From Streptomyces sp. D2-8 (GTDB lineage Bacteria > Actinomycetota > Actinomycetes > Streptomycetales > Streptomycetaceae): 64,000 nucleotides of DNA. The stretch lies in NCBI RefSeq assembly GCF_023184515.1, contig NZ_JAAHBP010000032.1, positions 1 to 64,000 of the forward strand. The letters run 5' to 3'. Under the pieces are notes generated by a model. That model did no database searches, was not told the DNA's origin, and saw nothing but the letters and a program-made list of their open reading frames with translations. Position 1 is the first letter of the stretch. Each line of letters opens with the position of its first letter. Shown here in pieces: positions 1 to 8,926 of the stretch. The translations under genes and the position numbers were made by a program.

Positions 1-116
1 TGTCGGCGGTCACCCCGCCCGGCACCGCCGGAGCGGTCGACGTGGTCGTGACCAACCCCGCCGGATCCGACACCGCCGTCGGCGCCTTCACCTACGTCGC
101 CGGCCCCGGCATCTGA
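1..116 (+). CDS. IPT/TIG domain protein, 3' end only
   Basis: The open frame enters from the left edge and ends in TGA at 114-116. The last residues (VTNPAGSDTAVGAFTYV) have the closing strand pattern of an IPT/TIG immunoglobulin-like domain, as in each repeat of the next gene. It is probably the end of a related surface or tail-fibre-like protein. Everything upstream is outside the window. Confidence 0.6.
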   Translation, partial: SAVTPPGTAGAVDVVVTNPAGSDTAVGAFTYVAGPGI

Positions 117-268
117 CCCACCCACCAGCCTTCCCCGCAGGGAGGCGATGAGCTCCCGTCCGGGCGAACGTCCCCCCTCGCCCGGACGGGTCTCACCTCC
201 GGCCGCGCGACGACCCTGCCCGCACGTGTGATCAATCCGCGAGTTGCCTTGTCTGAAGGAGTACAGCC

Positions 269-1306
269 ATGGCTGCCCCTGTGGTCTCTTCGGTCAGTCC
301 CAACCAGGGGCCCGTCTCCGGCGGCACGACCGTCACCGTGACCGGTACCGGATTCACCGGCGCAACAGCCGTCCGTTTCGGAACCAAGACCGCGACATCG
401 TTCACCGTCAACAGCAGCACACAGATCACCGCAGTCAGCCCCTCCGGCATCGGCACCGGCACGGTGAACGTGACCGTCACCACGAGCCAGGGCACCAGCA
501 CACAGCAAGTCTCCTTCACCTACGCAACGACGTCCGCTCCGTCCTTGTCCGGCCTCTCCCCCGGTCAAGGGCCGGTGGCTGGCGGCACCACCGTGACGCT
601 GACGGGCACGAACCTCACCGGCGCAACAGCGGTGCGGTTCAACGGGACAGCGGCCTCGTCGTTCACCGTCAACAGCAGCACCCAGATCACCGCAGTGACC
701 CCCGCCCACGCGGCCGGCGCCGCCGCAGTCACCGTGACCACCCCAGGCGGCACCAGCAACCCCGACAATCCCAGCGCGTACTTCTACTACGCCGCGGTGC
801 CCTCGCTGACCACCATCGCCCCTGTCTCCGGAACGACAGCGGGCGGCACCACGGTCACTCTGACCGGCAACGACCTGCTCGGCGCGACAGCGGTGCGCTT
901 CGACGGACTCGCGGCGGCGTCGTTCACCATCGACTCCGCCACGCGGATCACCGCGGTGACCCCCGCCCACGCGGCCGGCGCCGCCGCAGTCACCGTGACC
1001 ACCCCAGGCGGCACCAGCAACCCCCTCAGCTACATCTACCTCTCAGCGCCCACGCTGACCTCCCTGGCTCCTGCCCAGGGGCCGACGCACGCCGGGACCA
1101 CCATCACGCTGACCGGCAGCAACCTCACGACGACCACCGGCGTGCATTTCGGTTCCGCCCCCGCGTCGTTCACGGTGGCCTCCCCCACCCAGATCACCGC
1201 CGTGGCCCCCGCAGGCCCCGCCGGACCGGTCACCGTCACCGCCACCACCTCCGCCGGCACCAGCAACGGCCTGCCCTACACGCGGACCGACGCCCCGGCC
1301 ATCTGA
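269..1306 (+). CDS. Four-repeat IPT/TIG domain protein
   Basis: This 345-residue protein is almost wholly four tandem IPT/TIG (immunoglobulin-like, plexin/transcription-factor) repeats of about 85 residues. Each starts with a P-x-(V/L)-x-x-(L/I)-x-P-x-x-G-P-x-x-G-G-T pattern and ends near GTSN. I see no convincing signal peptide or membrane segment, so secretion would need another route, for example as part of a phage-tail-like particle. GGAG-type Shine-Dalgarno bases (gaaggag) lie 7 nt before the ATG. The previous gene ends in the same domain and the next encodes a cell-wall amidase, which suggests a phage or tail-derived module. Function is otherwise unknown. Confidence 0.8.
   Translation: MAAPVVSSVSPNQGPVSGGTTVTVTGTGFTGATAVRFGTKTATSFTVNSSTQITAVSPSGIGTGTVNVTVTTSQGTSTQQVSFTYATTSAPSLSGLSPGQGPVAGGTTVTLTGTNLTGATAVRFNGTAASSFTVNSSTQITAVTPAHAAGAAAVTVTTPGGTSNPDNPSAYFYYAAVPSLTTIAPVSGTTAGGTTVTLTGNDLLGATAVRFDGLAAASFTIDSATRITAVTPAHAAGAAAVTVTTPGGTSNPLSYIYLSAPTLTSLAPAQGPTHAGTTITLTGSNLTTTTGVHFGSAPASFTVASPTQITAVAPAGPAGPVTVTATTSAGTSNGLPYTRTDAPAI
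695..1024 (+). repeat. Pair of identical 69-bp direct repeats inside the IPT gene
   Basis: Positions 695-763 and 956-1024 are identical over 69 bp, while the flanking parts of the two domains have diverged. The offset is 261 bp (87 codons), so the frame is kept. This fits recent intragenic duplication or gene conversion between neighbouring repeats. Confidence 0.85.
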
Positions 1307-1405
1307 CCCCGGCAAGCGCGGTGCACCTGCAATGGGCTCCTGCCGTCCGCGCCTGGGCCCTGCCGCCAGAGGCCACGACGACCAGCCATCACGCCAGGAG
1401 ATCCG

Positions 1406-2605
1406 ATGCCCCTGTTTCACGCCGCTGTCATCCACCCCGACCGGCCCGTCACCTACCACGGCACCGTCGACGAGTACCACCTGAAGGACGTCCGCGCGGT
1501 TGCCGCGCTGCCCTCCACCCCGCGCCACGTCATCGAGCATCCGCGTCACCCGGGCTCGGTGTTCGTCCTGCGCGAGGACGGAGACCTGGACTGGTACCAG
1601 CCCGTCCGCACAGCCCCAGCCCCGTCCGGAGCCCAGCACCGCGGAAAGCCTGCAGGCCGCGTGGAGCCCGGAAGAACGGCGGCAGCAACGGCCACCGCGG
1701 CCACCCAGGACCAGGGCACCCTGTGGATCGGTCAGGCGATCAGATGCGGCGACGGAGTGATCGGCGGCCCGATGGACACTCCGGGTAATCCACCCCGCGT
1801 GGTCCACCACACCACCGAGTCACCGGCCGGCGGAAAGTACCTGGAGGCGGTCACCTCCTATCTGATCAAGGTGTCCGCCGAACCACATCTGATCTACTGC
1901 CCGGTCACCGACCGCGTCGGGCAGTTCGGCCCCCTGCACCACTCAGCCCGCGCCCTGCGCAACGACGGCTCCCGCCGCACCAACCGGGAGGGCCGGGTCT
2001 GCATACAGATCGAGGTCCTCGGCCGCGCCGCCACACCGTGGACCGCAGGATGGAACCCCCGGGACAAAGCCGGCTGGCAGCAGATCCTCACCGCCATCCG
2101 CTCCTGGGACGTACCCGACCTGTGGCCAGCCGGCCCTGCCGTGACCTACCCGGACGGCTCCACAACCCGCTCACGCTCCGTATGGCAATCCCAAGGCGGT
2201 CACTTCGGCCACTGCCACGTCCCGGGCAACGACCACGGTGATCCCGGAGCGATCGACACCGTCAAGGTAATGTCCGCCAGGGCCCAGCCCCGCCCCGGTG
2301 GCCGGTCCCGGCAGGTCAGTCTCGCCCACGTCGTTGCAGCCGCCAGGAAAGACCCTCCCGGGCCCGACGGCCACCGCACCCACCCAGCCGACGTCCAGAC
2401 AGTGGAGAACGCTCTCGTCACCGAAGGCCTCCTCGAGCCCCGCTACGCCGACGGCTCGTTCGGAACCAAGAGCATCGAAGCCTACGCCGCCTGGCAGCGC
2501 AGCGAAGCCGGCGGCTCCTACCGGGGCAGAGACGCCGACGGAACACCGGGCCACGACTCCCTGACCCGACTCGGCAAGCGACACGGTTTCACCGTCATCC
2601 CGTGA
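1406..2605 (+). CDS. N-acetylmuramoyl-L-alanine amidase with C-terminal peptidoglycan-binding region
   Basis: The 399-residue protein has an amidase_2/PGRP-type zinc hydrolase core. HHTTE near residue 134 supplies the first zinc ligand and GHCHVPGNDHGDPG near residues 265-278 supplies the second His and Asp. A C-terminal stretch (about 325-375, DVQTVENALVTEGLL then FGTKSIEAYAAWQ) resembles a peptidoglycan-binding_1 helix bundle. The N-terminal 90 residues are unassigned. It would cleave the lactoyl-Ala bond of peptidoglycan. It lacks a signal peptide, as phage endolysins and tail lysins do. The neighbouring IPT/TIG genes support a phage-derived origin. Confidence 0.8.
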   Translation: MPLFHAAVIHPDRPVTYHGTVDEYHLKDVRAVAALPSTPRHVIEHPRHPGSVFVLREDGDLDWYQPVRTAPAPSGAQHRGKPAGRVEPGRTAAATATAATQDQGTLWIGQAIRCGDGVIGGPMDTPGNPPRVVHHTTESPAGGKYLEAVTSYLIKVSAEPHLIYCPVTDRVGQFGPLHHSARALRNDGSRRTNREGRVCIQIEVLGRAATPWTAGWNPRDKAGWQQILTAIRSWDVPDLWPAGPAVTYPDGSTTRSRSVWQSQGGHFGHCHVPGNDHGDPGAIDTVKVMSARAQPRPGGRSRQVSLAHVVAAARKDPPGPDGHRTHPADVQTVENALVTEGLLEPRYADGSFGTKSIEAYAAWQRSEAGGSYRGRDADGTPGHDSLTRLGKRHGFTVIP

Positions 2606-2796
2606 GGGTCTGTACGGTGAGCCGTGTAACTCCCGTGAGACTGTGCGAGGGTCCGTGCCGGACGCAGTCGGCACGGCCCTCTGCGCCTCACGCGGCCCGG
2701 AGTTGCTCAGGCATCGGCCCGTCGGGCGCGTGTGATCAGCACGTCGCGCAGGATGCTGTTGGACGTACGCGCATGCGCAGCAGTTCACCGATCACC

Positions 2797-3263
2797 TCAG
2801 CCCTGTCCGACCTTCAGGGACTGGCCTCGGGTAGAAGCGACTGTCAGCGGGACGGTGCATCCGTCCTCGGGGCGGGTCGGCGGCGGCAACACGGGCGGAT
2901 AGAAGTGCACTGTGTGTTCGGGGGCGCGAGGTGCAGGGCGGCAGCTTACGGCGACCGAAGATGACACTGGCGAACGCCAGCCCGCTCGCCGTGCCCTTGG
3001 CCGGCAGCGTGCCCAGTGGCTCCCCCTCGCAGGCGAGGCTGGGATAGAGCGTCATATTGCTGTTGGTGTTGTTCGTCACCGTGCCGTTGGCCGTGGTCTG
3101 GGTGCACGCTCCGTCAGCCGGGTTGGTCAACGTGACGGCCAGCTTCGAGTAGGCGTGCGTGTACAGGAACGTGCGGTCGCGGCCTCGGCGCTCGTCAGCA
3201 CCGCGACGGTCAGCAGCGCGGCCGCGCCGGCAGCGGCTACGACCGCCGGGATAGTCGTTTCAA
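2797..3263 (-). pseudogene. Broken gene for a small secreted protein
   Basis: An AGGAGG sits just before a TTG at 3263, but that frame stops after eight codons. One base shift gives a clear signal-peptide-like stretch (VVAAAGAAALLTVAVL, ending ...TSAEAAT). A second shift gives RTFLYTHAYSKLAVTLTNP and then the open frame ending near SGLAFASVIF. A third shift restores a proline-rich tail (HFYPPVLPPPTRPEDGC) ending in TGA at 2797-2799. At least three frame changes are needed, so this is either a decayed gene or a cluster of sequencing indels. It partly overlaps the 3' end of the ABC permease. The family was not recognised. Confidence 0.55.
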
Positions 3264-4115
3264 GTTGTCCTCCTGTTGAGGAGGAGGGGAAGGATGACCT
3301 TCCGCAAGACAGGGTGCGCCGCGTGCCGGGGCAGGCTCAGGGGCCCGTGCGTGCACGGGCAGGGTGCTGCGGGTGCTGCGGCCAAAGCCCACCAGGGCGA
3401 TCAGGGCCGCTCCCGCGAACCAGAGCAGCTGGATGGCCAGATGGCGCGGCACCGGGTTGGTGGAGAATCCCGCTGCTGTGCTGGCCTGCACGGCCCCGTA
3501 GGAGGGCAGGTAGCGCACGAGCGGGCTGTCGGCCCCGGAACTCGTGATCGGGTTCTGCAGCACGAGATCGATGACGCTGGTCATCGCGATGGCGAACATG
3601 CCCTCGACCTCCCGGCGCAGCACCGAGCCGAAGCCGACACCGAGGGCGCCGTAGGTGAGACCGGCACTGAACAGCGCGGCGGCCAGCAGCAGAGGCTGCC
3701 TGGGGGTCCAGGCCAGGCAGGTGATGGCGGCGGCGTAGGCGGCGACCACCGCCGAAATGAGCGCCAGTGCGGTGACCTTGGCCAGGACCAGGTGGGCGCG
3801 GGGGTAGCCGGCCATCGCCAGCCGGCGGTCGAAGCGGCTACCGGTAAAGCTGGCGGAGAACATCATGAATCCGGTGATCAGGGTGACCGCGTTGAGGGCG
3901 CCGCTGATCCCGGTCAGTTGGTTGCCGGGGGGAGTCAGCGTTTCCCCGGTGGCGCGCAGCTGCATGTGTGCCGGGGTGTCGGACATCGTCAGGAAGACCA
4001 GGGTCGTCCACAGGGGGACGAACAGGACCACGAGGACCATGGCGAACCGGTTGCGGCCGTGCTCGGTCAGCGCGAATCCGGTGGCCAGAGCGAACCGGGA
4101 CAGGTGAAACCTCAC
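3237..4115 (-). CDS. ABC transporter permease
   Basis: An integral membrane protein of about 292 residues when started at the GTG at 4115, whose GTGA overlaps the stop of the ATPase gene. About six hydrophobic segments follow the ABC-2 type pattern (for example FAMVLVVLFVPLWTTLVFL near the N-terminus and ALALISAVVAAYAAAITCLA mid-protein). The overlap shows translational coupling and identifies it as the membrane partner of the upstream ATPase. The substrate is unknown. The last 40 residues (PVHARAPEPAPARGAPC onward) are proline-rich and may have been altered by the broken gene next door. Confidence 0.75.
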   Translation of the reverse strand: MRFHLSRFALATGFALTEHGRNRFAMVLVVLFVPLWTTLVFLTMSDTPAHMQLRATGETLTPPGNQLTGISGALNAVTLITGFMMFSASFTGSRFDRRLAMAGYPRAHLVLAKVTALALISAVVAAYAAAITCLAWTPRQPLLLAAALFSAGLTYGALGVGFGSVLRREVEGMFAIAMTSVIDLVLQNPITSSGADSPLVRYLPSYGAVQASTAAGFSTNPVPRHLAIQLLWFAGAALIALVGFGRSTRSTLPVHARAPEPAPARGAPCLAEGHPSPPPQQEDNLKRLSRRS

Positions 4116-4717
4116 GCGGCCACCGCCTGGTCCGGGCACAGTACCCCGCCCTCCAGACGCCACAACTCATCCAGGCGCTCGGTGTCGTACGCCAGGTGGG
4201 AGACGACCAGGATCGAGCGTCCCGCATCGCGCAACCGCGCGGCCAGATCCCAGAACCGCTGGTAGGTGTCCCAGTCGAACCCCTGGTACGGCTCGTCCAG
4301 CAGCAGCACCTGCGGATCGTGCATCAGCGCCAGCGTCACGTTCAGCTTCTGCCGCGTCCCACCGCTGAGCACCCCGGCCCGCTCGTCGACGTAGCCGGCG
4401 AACCCCAGCACGTCCATGAGCTCCTCGGCGTAGCGCAGATCTGCCAGACGGTAGGCCTTCTGGAAGAACCTCAAATGCTGTCGGACCGTCAGCGCGTCGT
4501 TGAGGACCACGTGCTGCGGGCAGTAACCGAACCGGCCACCATGGCGGACCACGCCCCGGATGGGCCGCAACTCACCGGAAAGGATCTTCAACAGGGTTGA
4601 TTTGCCGGCGCCGTTCTCCCCGACGATCCCGCACAGCGTCCCTGACCGAAGCCGCAGTTCGACGCCACGCAGGACCGCACGCCGACGGTAGGCATGGTGC
4701 ACATCCTCAACCTCCAC
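4112..4717 (-). CDS. ABC transporter ATP-binding protein
   Basis: A compact 201-residue ATPase with Walker A GENGAGKS, signature LSGGTRQKL, Walker B VLLLDEP and the switch His in VVSH. I place the start at GTG 4717 because GGAGGG lies about 7 nt upstream; a GTG 18 nt earlier lacks a ribosome site. It is coupled through GTGA to the permease that follows. Such pairs in actinomycetes usually export small molecules or peptides. Nothing nearby reveals the substrate. Confidence 0.85.
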   Translation of the reverse strand: MEVEDVHHAYRRRAVLRGVELRLRSGTLCGIVGENGAGKSTLLKILSGELRPIRGVVRHGGRFGYCPQHVVLNDALTVRQHLRFFQKAYRLADLRYAEELMDVLGFAGYVDERAGVLSGGTRQKLNVTLALMHDPQVLLLDEPYQGFDWDTYQRFWDLAARLRDAGRSILVVSHLAYDTERLDELWRLEGGVLCPDQAVAA

Positions 4718-4735
4718 ATCCCGCCCTCCCTCCAC

Positions 4736-5087
4736 GTACCGCGAGCGGGTCTTGTGCCGACTTCACAACGATCACGAAGCCGGAACGACACGGACTCCCG
4801 GGACTGCGGTGTAGCCGAAGCGAGCCCCCTGACCGTTCAGTGCCGACGTCGTCACCGACCGCCCCTCGCCGCCTGGCCCCAGGTGGGCGACCGGTCCACG
4901 CCCTCGCCTGGACGAGTCCTACCCGCCCGCCGTCCCTCGTGAGAGCCCAGAGACTCGGCTCGGCGCATTGGACGCGCTGCGGGAACTGAGCGTGGAGTCG
5001 GTAGGCGCCGGTTTGCCGACGTCAGCCGTCGTGCCGTGTGTTTCCGAGCGGCTCGTCCGCCACACATCGCCAGGACGCTCAAGTCTC
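4736..5087. other. Intergenic region, no gene recognised
   Basis: This 350-bp stretch lies between the divergent-side start of the ABC ATPase and the 3' end of the nitroreductase gene. The open frames here are GC-driven and show no motif. The ABC promoter presumably lies at its left end, but no clear -35/-10 pair is visible. Confidence 0.4.
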
Positions 5088-5636
5088 CTAGGTGGTCCAG
5101 GGAGAGCTGGTTGGCTTGGAGGCGTCTGCGGTACGAGGGAGTGGAGTGAGGGTGAAGACGCGGACGTCGCGCTGGCTGCGGTGGGCGTAGTCGTCGAAGC
5201 AGGGCATCCAGGTGAGGATGTGGGGCCGGGCTGCTTGTTGTTCTTGAGGAGAGAGCCGGTGTGCCTGCACCGGCAGGGTCCTGCCGTGCCAGTCGATCGC
5301 GGCGTACGGGTTGTGGAGCAGGTGGTAGGACCAGGCGGGGTGCCGGGTCCGGCCGAAGTTGGTTGCCATGACGATGTAGTCGCCTGTTGCGGTGCGGCCG
5401 GTCAGCAGGGGCGTGCGGCATGGAGTTCCGTCGCGGCGGATGGTGTGGAGGATCAGGACGGGAGCCAGCAGGCGGCTGGGCATCCATCTGCCGTTGGTCC
5501 AGTGGTGCACCTGACGGTCCAGGCGGGGCAGCAGGCGCGGCCCCCAGTGGCGCAGGACCCAACTGTTGCCCACTCTTCGCAGGAGTAGCTGCCGAAGGCT
5601 GGCGATGTGGATCATGATTGCACGAGGTGCCGTCAT
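5088..5636 (-). CDS. Deazaflavin (F420)-dependent nitroreductase family protein
   Basis: A 182-residue protein of the DDN/AclJ (DUF385) split-barrel family. The pattern L-x-T-x-G-R-x-x-G-x-x-x-T-P-L appears as LILHTIRRDGTPCRTPLL, followed by the typical DYIVMATNFGRTRHPAWSYH and an NP-Y segment. These enzymes use F420H2 to reduce quinones or nitro and enone groups. The ATG at 5636 overlaps the SDR stop as ATGA, so the two genes are translationally coupled and may act on the same compound. The C-terminal 30 residues (RDVRVFTLTPLPRTAD) are longer than the family core. Confidence 0.75.
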   Translation of the reverse strand: MTAPRAIMIHIASLRQLLLRRVGNSWVLRHWGPRLLPRLDRQVHHWTNGRWMPSRLLAPVLILHTIRRDGTPCRTPLLTGRTATGDYIVMATNFGRTRHPAWSYHLLHNPYAAIDWHGRTLPVQAHRLSPQEQQAARPHILTWMPCFDDYAHRSQRDVRVFTLTPLPRTADASKPTSSPWTT

Positions 5637-6646
5637 CGCTCTCCCTGAGGTGAGGATCGCCCCGGGGGCGGGAAAGGGTGGCCGGTCAGTTGCTGGGACA
5701 GCCGCCACAGCTGCTTGGCGGCGCCGGGGTCACGCGCGCGTCGCGCAGCGCGAACCCGCACCGGGACCCCGGACCATTCCCACCGCCCGCCTGGGCCGAA
5801 GAATTCCCCGCTGGCGGCGCGCGGGTCGGTTGCGGCACGTACCAGCGGCCAGGCCGCTTGGGCCGGGGAGTGCCATCGCGCCTGAATCTTCTCCAGCAGT
5901 CGCGCCTCGACGTTGCGGCCGTCGGCGCGCAGCGCGCTGGAGCCCAGGGTGGTGTTGACCAGGCCGGGGTGGGCAGCGATCGCCCGTAAGGGTAGCCGGC
6001 GGGTGTGTGCCCATGTGGCGAGTCCCTGAGTGAACAGCAGGTTTGCCAGCTTGGAGTCGAAATAGGCCGACCATCGGTGATACCGGTGGGACGGGTGAAG
6101 GCGGTCGGGACGGCATCGGCCCAGCCGGTGCAGGACGGAGGAGACGTTCACCACCCGCGGTTGGAACGCGTTCAGCAGGGCGGGCAGCAGGTGGCCGGTC
6201 AGTGCGAAATGACCGAGGTGGTTCACGGCGAAGTGCATCTCGTGGCCAGACGAGGATCGGGTGAGTGCAAGTGCGGCAACTCCGGCGTTGTTGATCAGTA
6301 CATCCAGCCGTCCTGCGACGAGGCCAACGACGTGCTCGGCGGCCTCACGGACCTGCTCCAGGTCGGCCAAGTCGCAGGCGATGCTGTCCACTCGCGCCGA
6401 CAGGACACGGCGGCGCACCGTTTCAGCTGCCGCACGTCCTTGCGCAGCGGAGGGACAGAGGAGGATCACGCGTGCGCCGTGGCGAGCCAGGTGCTCGGCC
6501 GCCGCGGCGCCGATGCCGCGGGACGCACCCGTGACCACCGCTGTGCGCCCGCAGAGGTCGACGATCTCCCCCGGCGTCCATCGGTCTTCTTCCGCCCGCC
6601 AGCGCCGCCACGGCCCAGGAAGATCAACACCGCCACACTCCGCCAC
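5633..6646 (-). CDS. Short-chain dehydrogenase/reductase, retinol-dehydrogenase type
   Basis: It has the Rossmann motif TGASRGIG, the NNAG structural motif (LINNAGV), NVSS before the catalytic region and YFDSK matching the active-site Y-x-x-x-K. It looks like the WWOX/retinol dehydrogenase-like SDR branch (HFAVNHLGHFALT). The start is uncertain: GTG 6646 has GGAGG about 10 nt upstream and gives 337 residues, while the core begins only near VDLCGRTAVVTG. It is the first gene of a two-gene operon with the F420-type reductase. Confidence 0.75.
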   Translation of the reverse strand: MAECGGVDLPGPWRRWRAEEDRWTPGEIVDLCGRTAVVTGASRGIGAAAAEHLARHGARVILLCPSAAQGRAAAETVRRRVLSARVDSIACDLADLEQVREAAEHVVGLVAGRLDVLINNAGVAALALTRSSSGHEMHFAVNHLGHFALTGHLLPALLNAFQPRVVNVSSVLHRLGRCRPDRLHPSHRYHRWSAYFDSKLANLLFTQGLATWAHTRRLPLRAIAAHPGLVNTTLGSSALRADGRNVEARLLEKIQARWHSPAQAAWPLVRAATDPRAASGEFFGPGGRWEWSGVPVRVRAARRARDPGAAKQLWRLSQQLTGHPFPPPGRSSPQGER

Positions 6647-6832
6647 CGTAGATACACCTCCGTCGCAGTCATCCAGCCCGCTCGGTACAACGACCACCCA
6701 CCAGGGAGGGAACGACCGGCTCGGCCTGCAGGATGCTGGTCATGGCTGTCAGTTCCCCTCCCGGAAGCGGTGGTCAGCGCGAGACCGTCGGCCGGGCGGG
6801 AGGACAGGAGGTCTTATGTGCGCGGCAGACGG

Positions 6833-7099
6833 TCAGGCCGGGGCGATGAGGACGCCGGGAAGGTCACCGGCCTCCACGGCGTCCTGGCCGATGGCCACGC
6901 CCGTGTTGGCGTCCACGGCGGTGAGCACCAGCTCTGGCAGGCGCTCGCCATACTCCTTGAGGTACGCGAAGACTTCTGCCTCACTGGCCTCAGGCATCGA
7001 CGGGAACACCACGCCCGCGGCGCTGAGGGCGGCAACAAGGGCCGAGCCCTGCCCGGTTTCGGTGCCGAAGTCAGCCCGGTACGCGTGGGCATCGGGCAT
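6833..7099 (-). CDS. Small hypothetical protein, possibly a 5'-truncated fragment
   Basis: An 88-residue acidic frame (ALVAALSAAGVVFPSMPEAS, then GERLPELVLTAVDANTGVAI) with convincing protein-like composition. The ATG has no Shine-Dalgarno sequence and lies next to the end of an IS5-family remnant, so an upstream portion may have been cut away. No family was recognised. Confidence 0.4.
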   Translation of the reverse strand: MPDAHAYRADFGTETGQGSALVAALSAAGVVFPSMPEASEAEVFAYLKEYGERLPELVLTAVDANTGVAIGQDAVEAGDLPGVLIAPA

Positions 7100-7101
7100 G
7101 G

Positions 7102-7390
7102 ATGACCACGGCCGGAGGGCTGAAGCGGTTGGCGGTCAGGCAGAGGTAGAGGGTCGCCGTCCTCTCGTAGCGGGTGGCGATACCCCGCCAATGCTTCATG
7201 CGGTTGATGCACCACTCGACGGCATTTCGCTGGTTGCGGGTCTCGCGGTCGAAGGCTGGCGGGCCTGCCGCCCCCGGCTGCCCCGCCGCAGCCGGGGGCC
7301 GCGCTGATCTGCCGGGACCGGGATCACCGCCCGGATGCCACGCCGGCGCAGGTGCTCGCGAATCGCGCGGGATGAGTAGGCCTGTAGATC
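7102..7390 (-). pseudogene. IS5-family transposase, 3' remnant
   Basis: Reading leftward, AYSSRAIREHLRRRGIRAVI is followed, after a frame change near 7260, by FDRETRNQRNAVEWCINRMK and HWRGIATRYERTATLYLCL. This is the C-terminal part of the IS5-type DDE transposase, including the R-N-x-V-E-x-x-x-N-R-x-K segment that carries the last catalytic Glu. The N-terminal two thirds are missing. It points away from the transposase piece to its right. Confidence 0.75.
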
Positions 7391-7420
7391 GCTGCCGGGT
7401 TCGGGATCAGCGATCCCACG

Positions 7421-8025
7421 CCTACACCAGCGCGGTCATCCACCTGCTCGCCGAACGCGCGCCGGGTCTGCTGAAGGTCCTGCGCAAAGCCGACCCTGAG
7501 TACGTCCTGCTGGACGGCATGCTCACCGAGTGCGACCGGTTCGGCGACGGACGGGCCGACTACTCGGCCAAGCACCGCCGACACGGGGTGAACGTGCAGG
7601 TGGTCACCGATCCGGGCGGCCGACTGCTATGGATCTCACCCGCACTGCCGGGCCGAGCGCACGACCTGACCGCTGCCCGCACCCACCGGATCATCCGCAT
7701 CTGCGAGCGCCAGGGCGGCCCCACCCCGGCCGACCTCGCCTACCAGGGCGGCGGTCCCTGGGTGGCCACGGGCACCAAAAGCAAGCCCCTCCAGGAACTC
7801 ACCCTCACCGAGAAGACCCTCAACCGGGCCCTGGCCGTGGCACGGGCACCGGTCGAGCGCGGCGTCGCACGCTTGAAGTCCTGGCGAATCTTCCGCAGAT
7901 CCCGATGCAGCCCGAATCGCATGACGTCGATCGCCAAAGCCATCCTCACCCTGGGGCAACGCCGAAGAAGCTCACTGTCTCCCCCTCATCAGCAACTGGA
8001 TGAGCGCCCAGGGTGCGTTCCCTAG
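7421..8025 (+). pseudogene. IS5-type (DDE_Tnp_4) transposase, 5'-truncated
   Basis: The open frame contains VLLDGMLTECDRFGDG (first catalytic Asp), YSAKHRRHGVNVQVVTDPGG, LPGRAHDLTAAR and VERGVARLKSW, in the order expected for a DDE_Tnp_4 transposase. The N-terminal helix-turn-helix is absent and no start codon with a ribosome site precedes the core. The right boundary is unclear and no inverted repeats could be assigned. Confidence 0.75.
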
Positions 8026-8189
8026 CGATGCTGCCCAGCGTCACGGCGGGCGGTCGGCGGGGCCTCCGTGGCACCCCGAGAACAGCGCCCCACCTCGCCG
8101 ACCAGACCCGCCGCGCCCCGAGGCACCGGCCGATCGCCGCCGACCCCTGGTGCACGTTCGCGGCTGCACTTGCCCTCATAGCCTGGTGG

Positions 8190-8500
8190 TGCTCGGGGTA
8201 GCAGCGGAGGTTCGTCATGCCCCGAACCGTGAGGTCGACCAGGGCGAGATCGGCAAGGCTACCCAGCTGACCAAGGAGCAGGTCATCCCGATCAGCGAGA
8301 ACGAGCTGCACGACCTGCCGCTACCGCGGCCAAGGCGACCGAGATCGAAGCGTTCGTCCCGCTTCAGTCCGTGGATCCGATCCGCATCGGCGAGGGCTGC
8401 TACCTCCGGCCGTCCGGGCAGGTCGCGGCCACGCCGTATAAGCTCCTGCGCATGGCTCTGGCCCGGGTCGGCGAAGGTGGCCGTGGCGAAGTACGCCTGG
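8190..8500 (+). pseudogene. Ku homologue, C-terminal fragment with two frame breaks
   Basis: Three frames joined in order give a Ku core: VDQGEIGKATQLTKEQVIPI and SENELHDLPLP; then, after a shift near 8320, KATEIEAFVPLQSVDPIRIG and YLRPSGQVAATPYKLLRMAL; then, after a second shift, KVAVAKYAW. This matches the D-L-P-L-P-T-x-K ... F-V-P ... D-P-I ... Y-x-L region of bacterial Ku, the DNA-end-binding partner of LigD. The N-terminal half is absent. It is a dead copy lying between IS remnants. Confidence 0.7.
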
Positions 8501-8559
8501 TCCGCTCCTTCGATGGGCTTGACGGCCTTGGCCGGTCAAGATGGCGACGGTTCGGCCGT

Positions 8560-8727
8560 GACGTTCAGGCTTCGACCACGAGGCCTGCAAGCACCGGAAC
8601 TCCGTCGAGCGGTGCATCAACCGGCTCGATCAGTGGCGCGGCCCGGCCACACGAGCTGACAAATCTCGCCATCGCCTACCAGGCCGCAATCCACCTCGCT
8701 GGCAGACTCATCTGGACCCGGCACTGA
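8560..8727 (+). pseudogene. IS5-family transposase, extreme 3' remnant
   Basis: GFDHEACKHRNSVERCINRL and DQWRGPATR continue, after a one-base shift, as LTNLAIAYQAAIHLAGRLIW and TRH-stop. This is the typical tail of IS112-like IS5 elements, where the Glu of VER is the last DDE residue. It is a third, separate IS5 piece in this short interval. Confidence 0.7.
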
Positions 8728-8744
8728 CCAAGGAGACAGAACCT

Positions 8745-8877
8745 GATCGCGTCGACGCTCGCCATCCCGGCGGTCGCCGCGACCGTCGCCATCCCCGCCC
8801 TCCAGGCGTTCAACAAGACTTACCACCGGGAACTGGGCGCCTCGCCGCGTGCGGTCCGGCGCTCAGGAGGTCGATGA
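8745..8877 (+). pseudogene. AraC-family regulator, C-terminal remnant
   Basis: The frame ends in AFNKTYHRELGASPRAVRR before TGA at 8875-8877. This is the second helix-turn-helix and hallmark F-x-x-x-(F/Y)-x-(R/x)-x-x-G-x-S-P motif that closes AraC/XylS regulators. Only this tail is left, directly after the IS5 remnant. Confidence 0.5.
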
Positions 8878-8926
8878 CCACCCCGCATTCCCTACGGAGC
8901 CCCCGTGTGGGGTGAGCGCCCTCTCC

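Noticed and set aside
244..1788. 514-codon plus-strand open frame
   Set aside because: It is an Arg/His-rich out-of-frame reading of the IPT gene and the start of the amidase gene.
4852..5562. 236-codon minus-strand open frame
   Set aside because: It is an out-of-frame reading of the nitroreductase gene with Pro/Arg-rich composition and no ribosome site.
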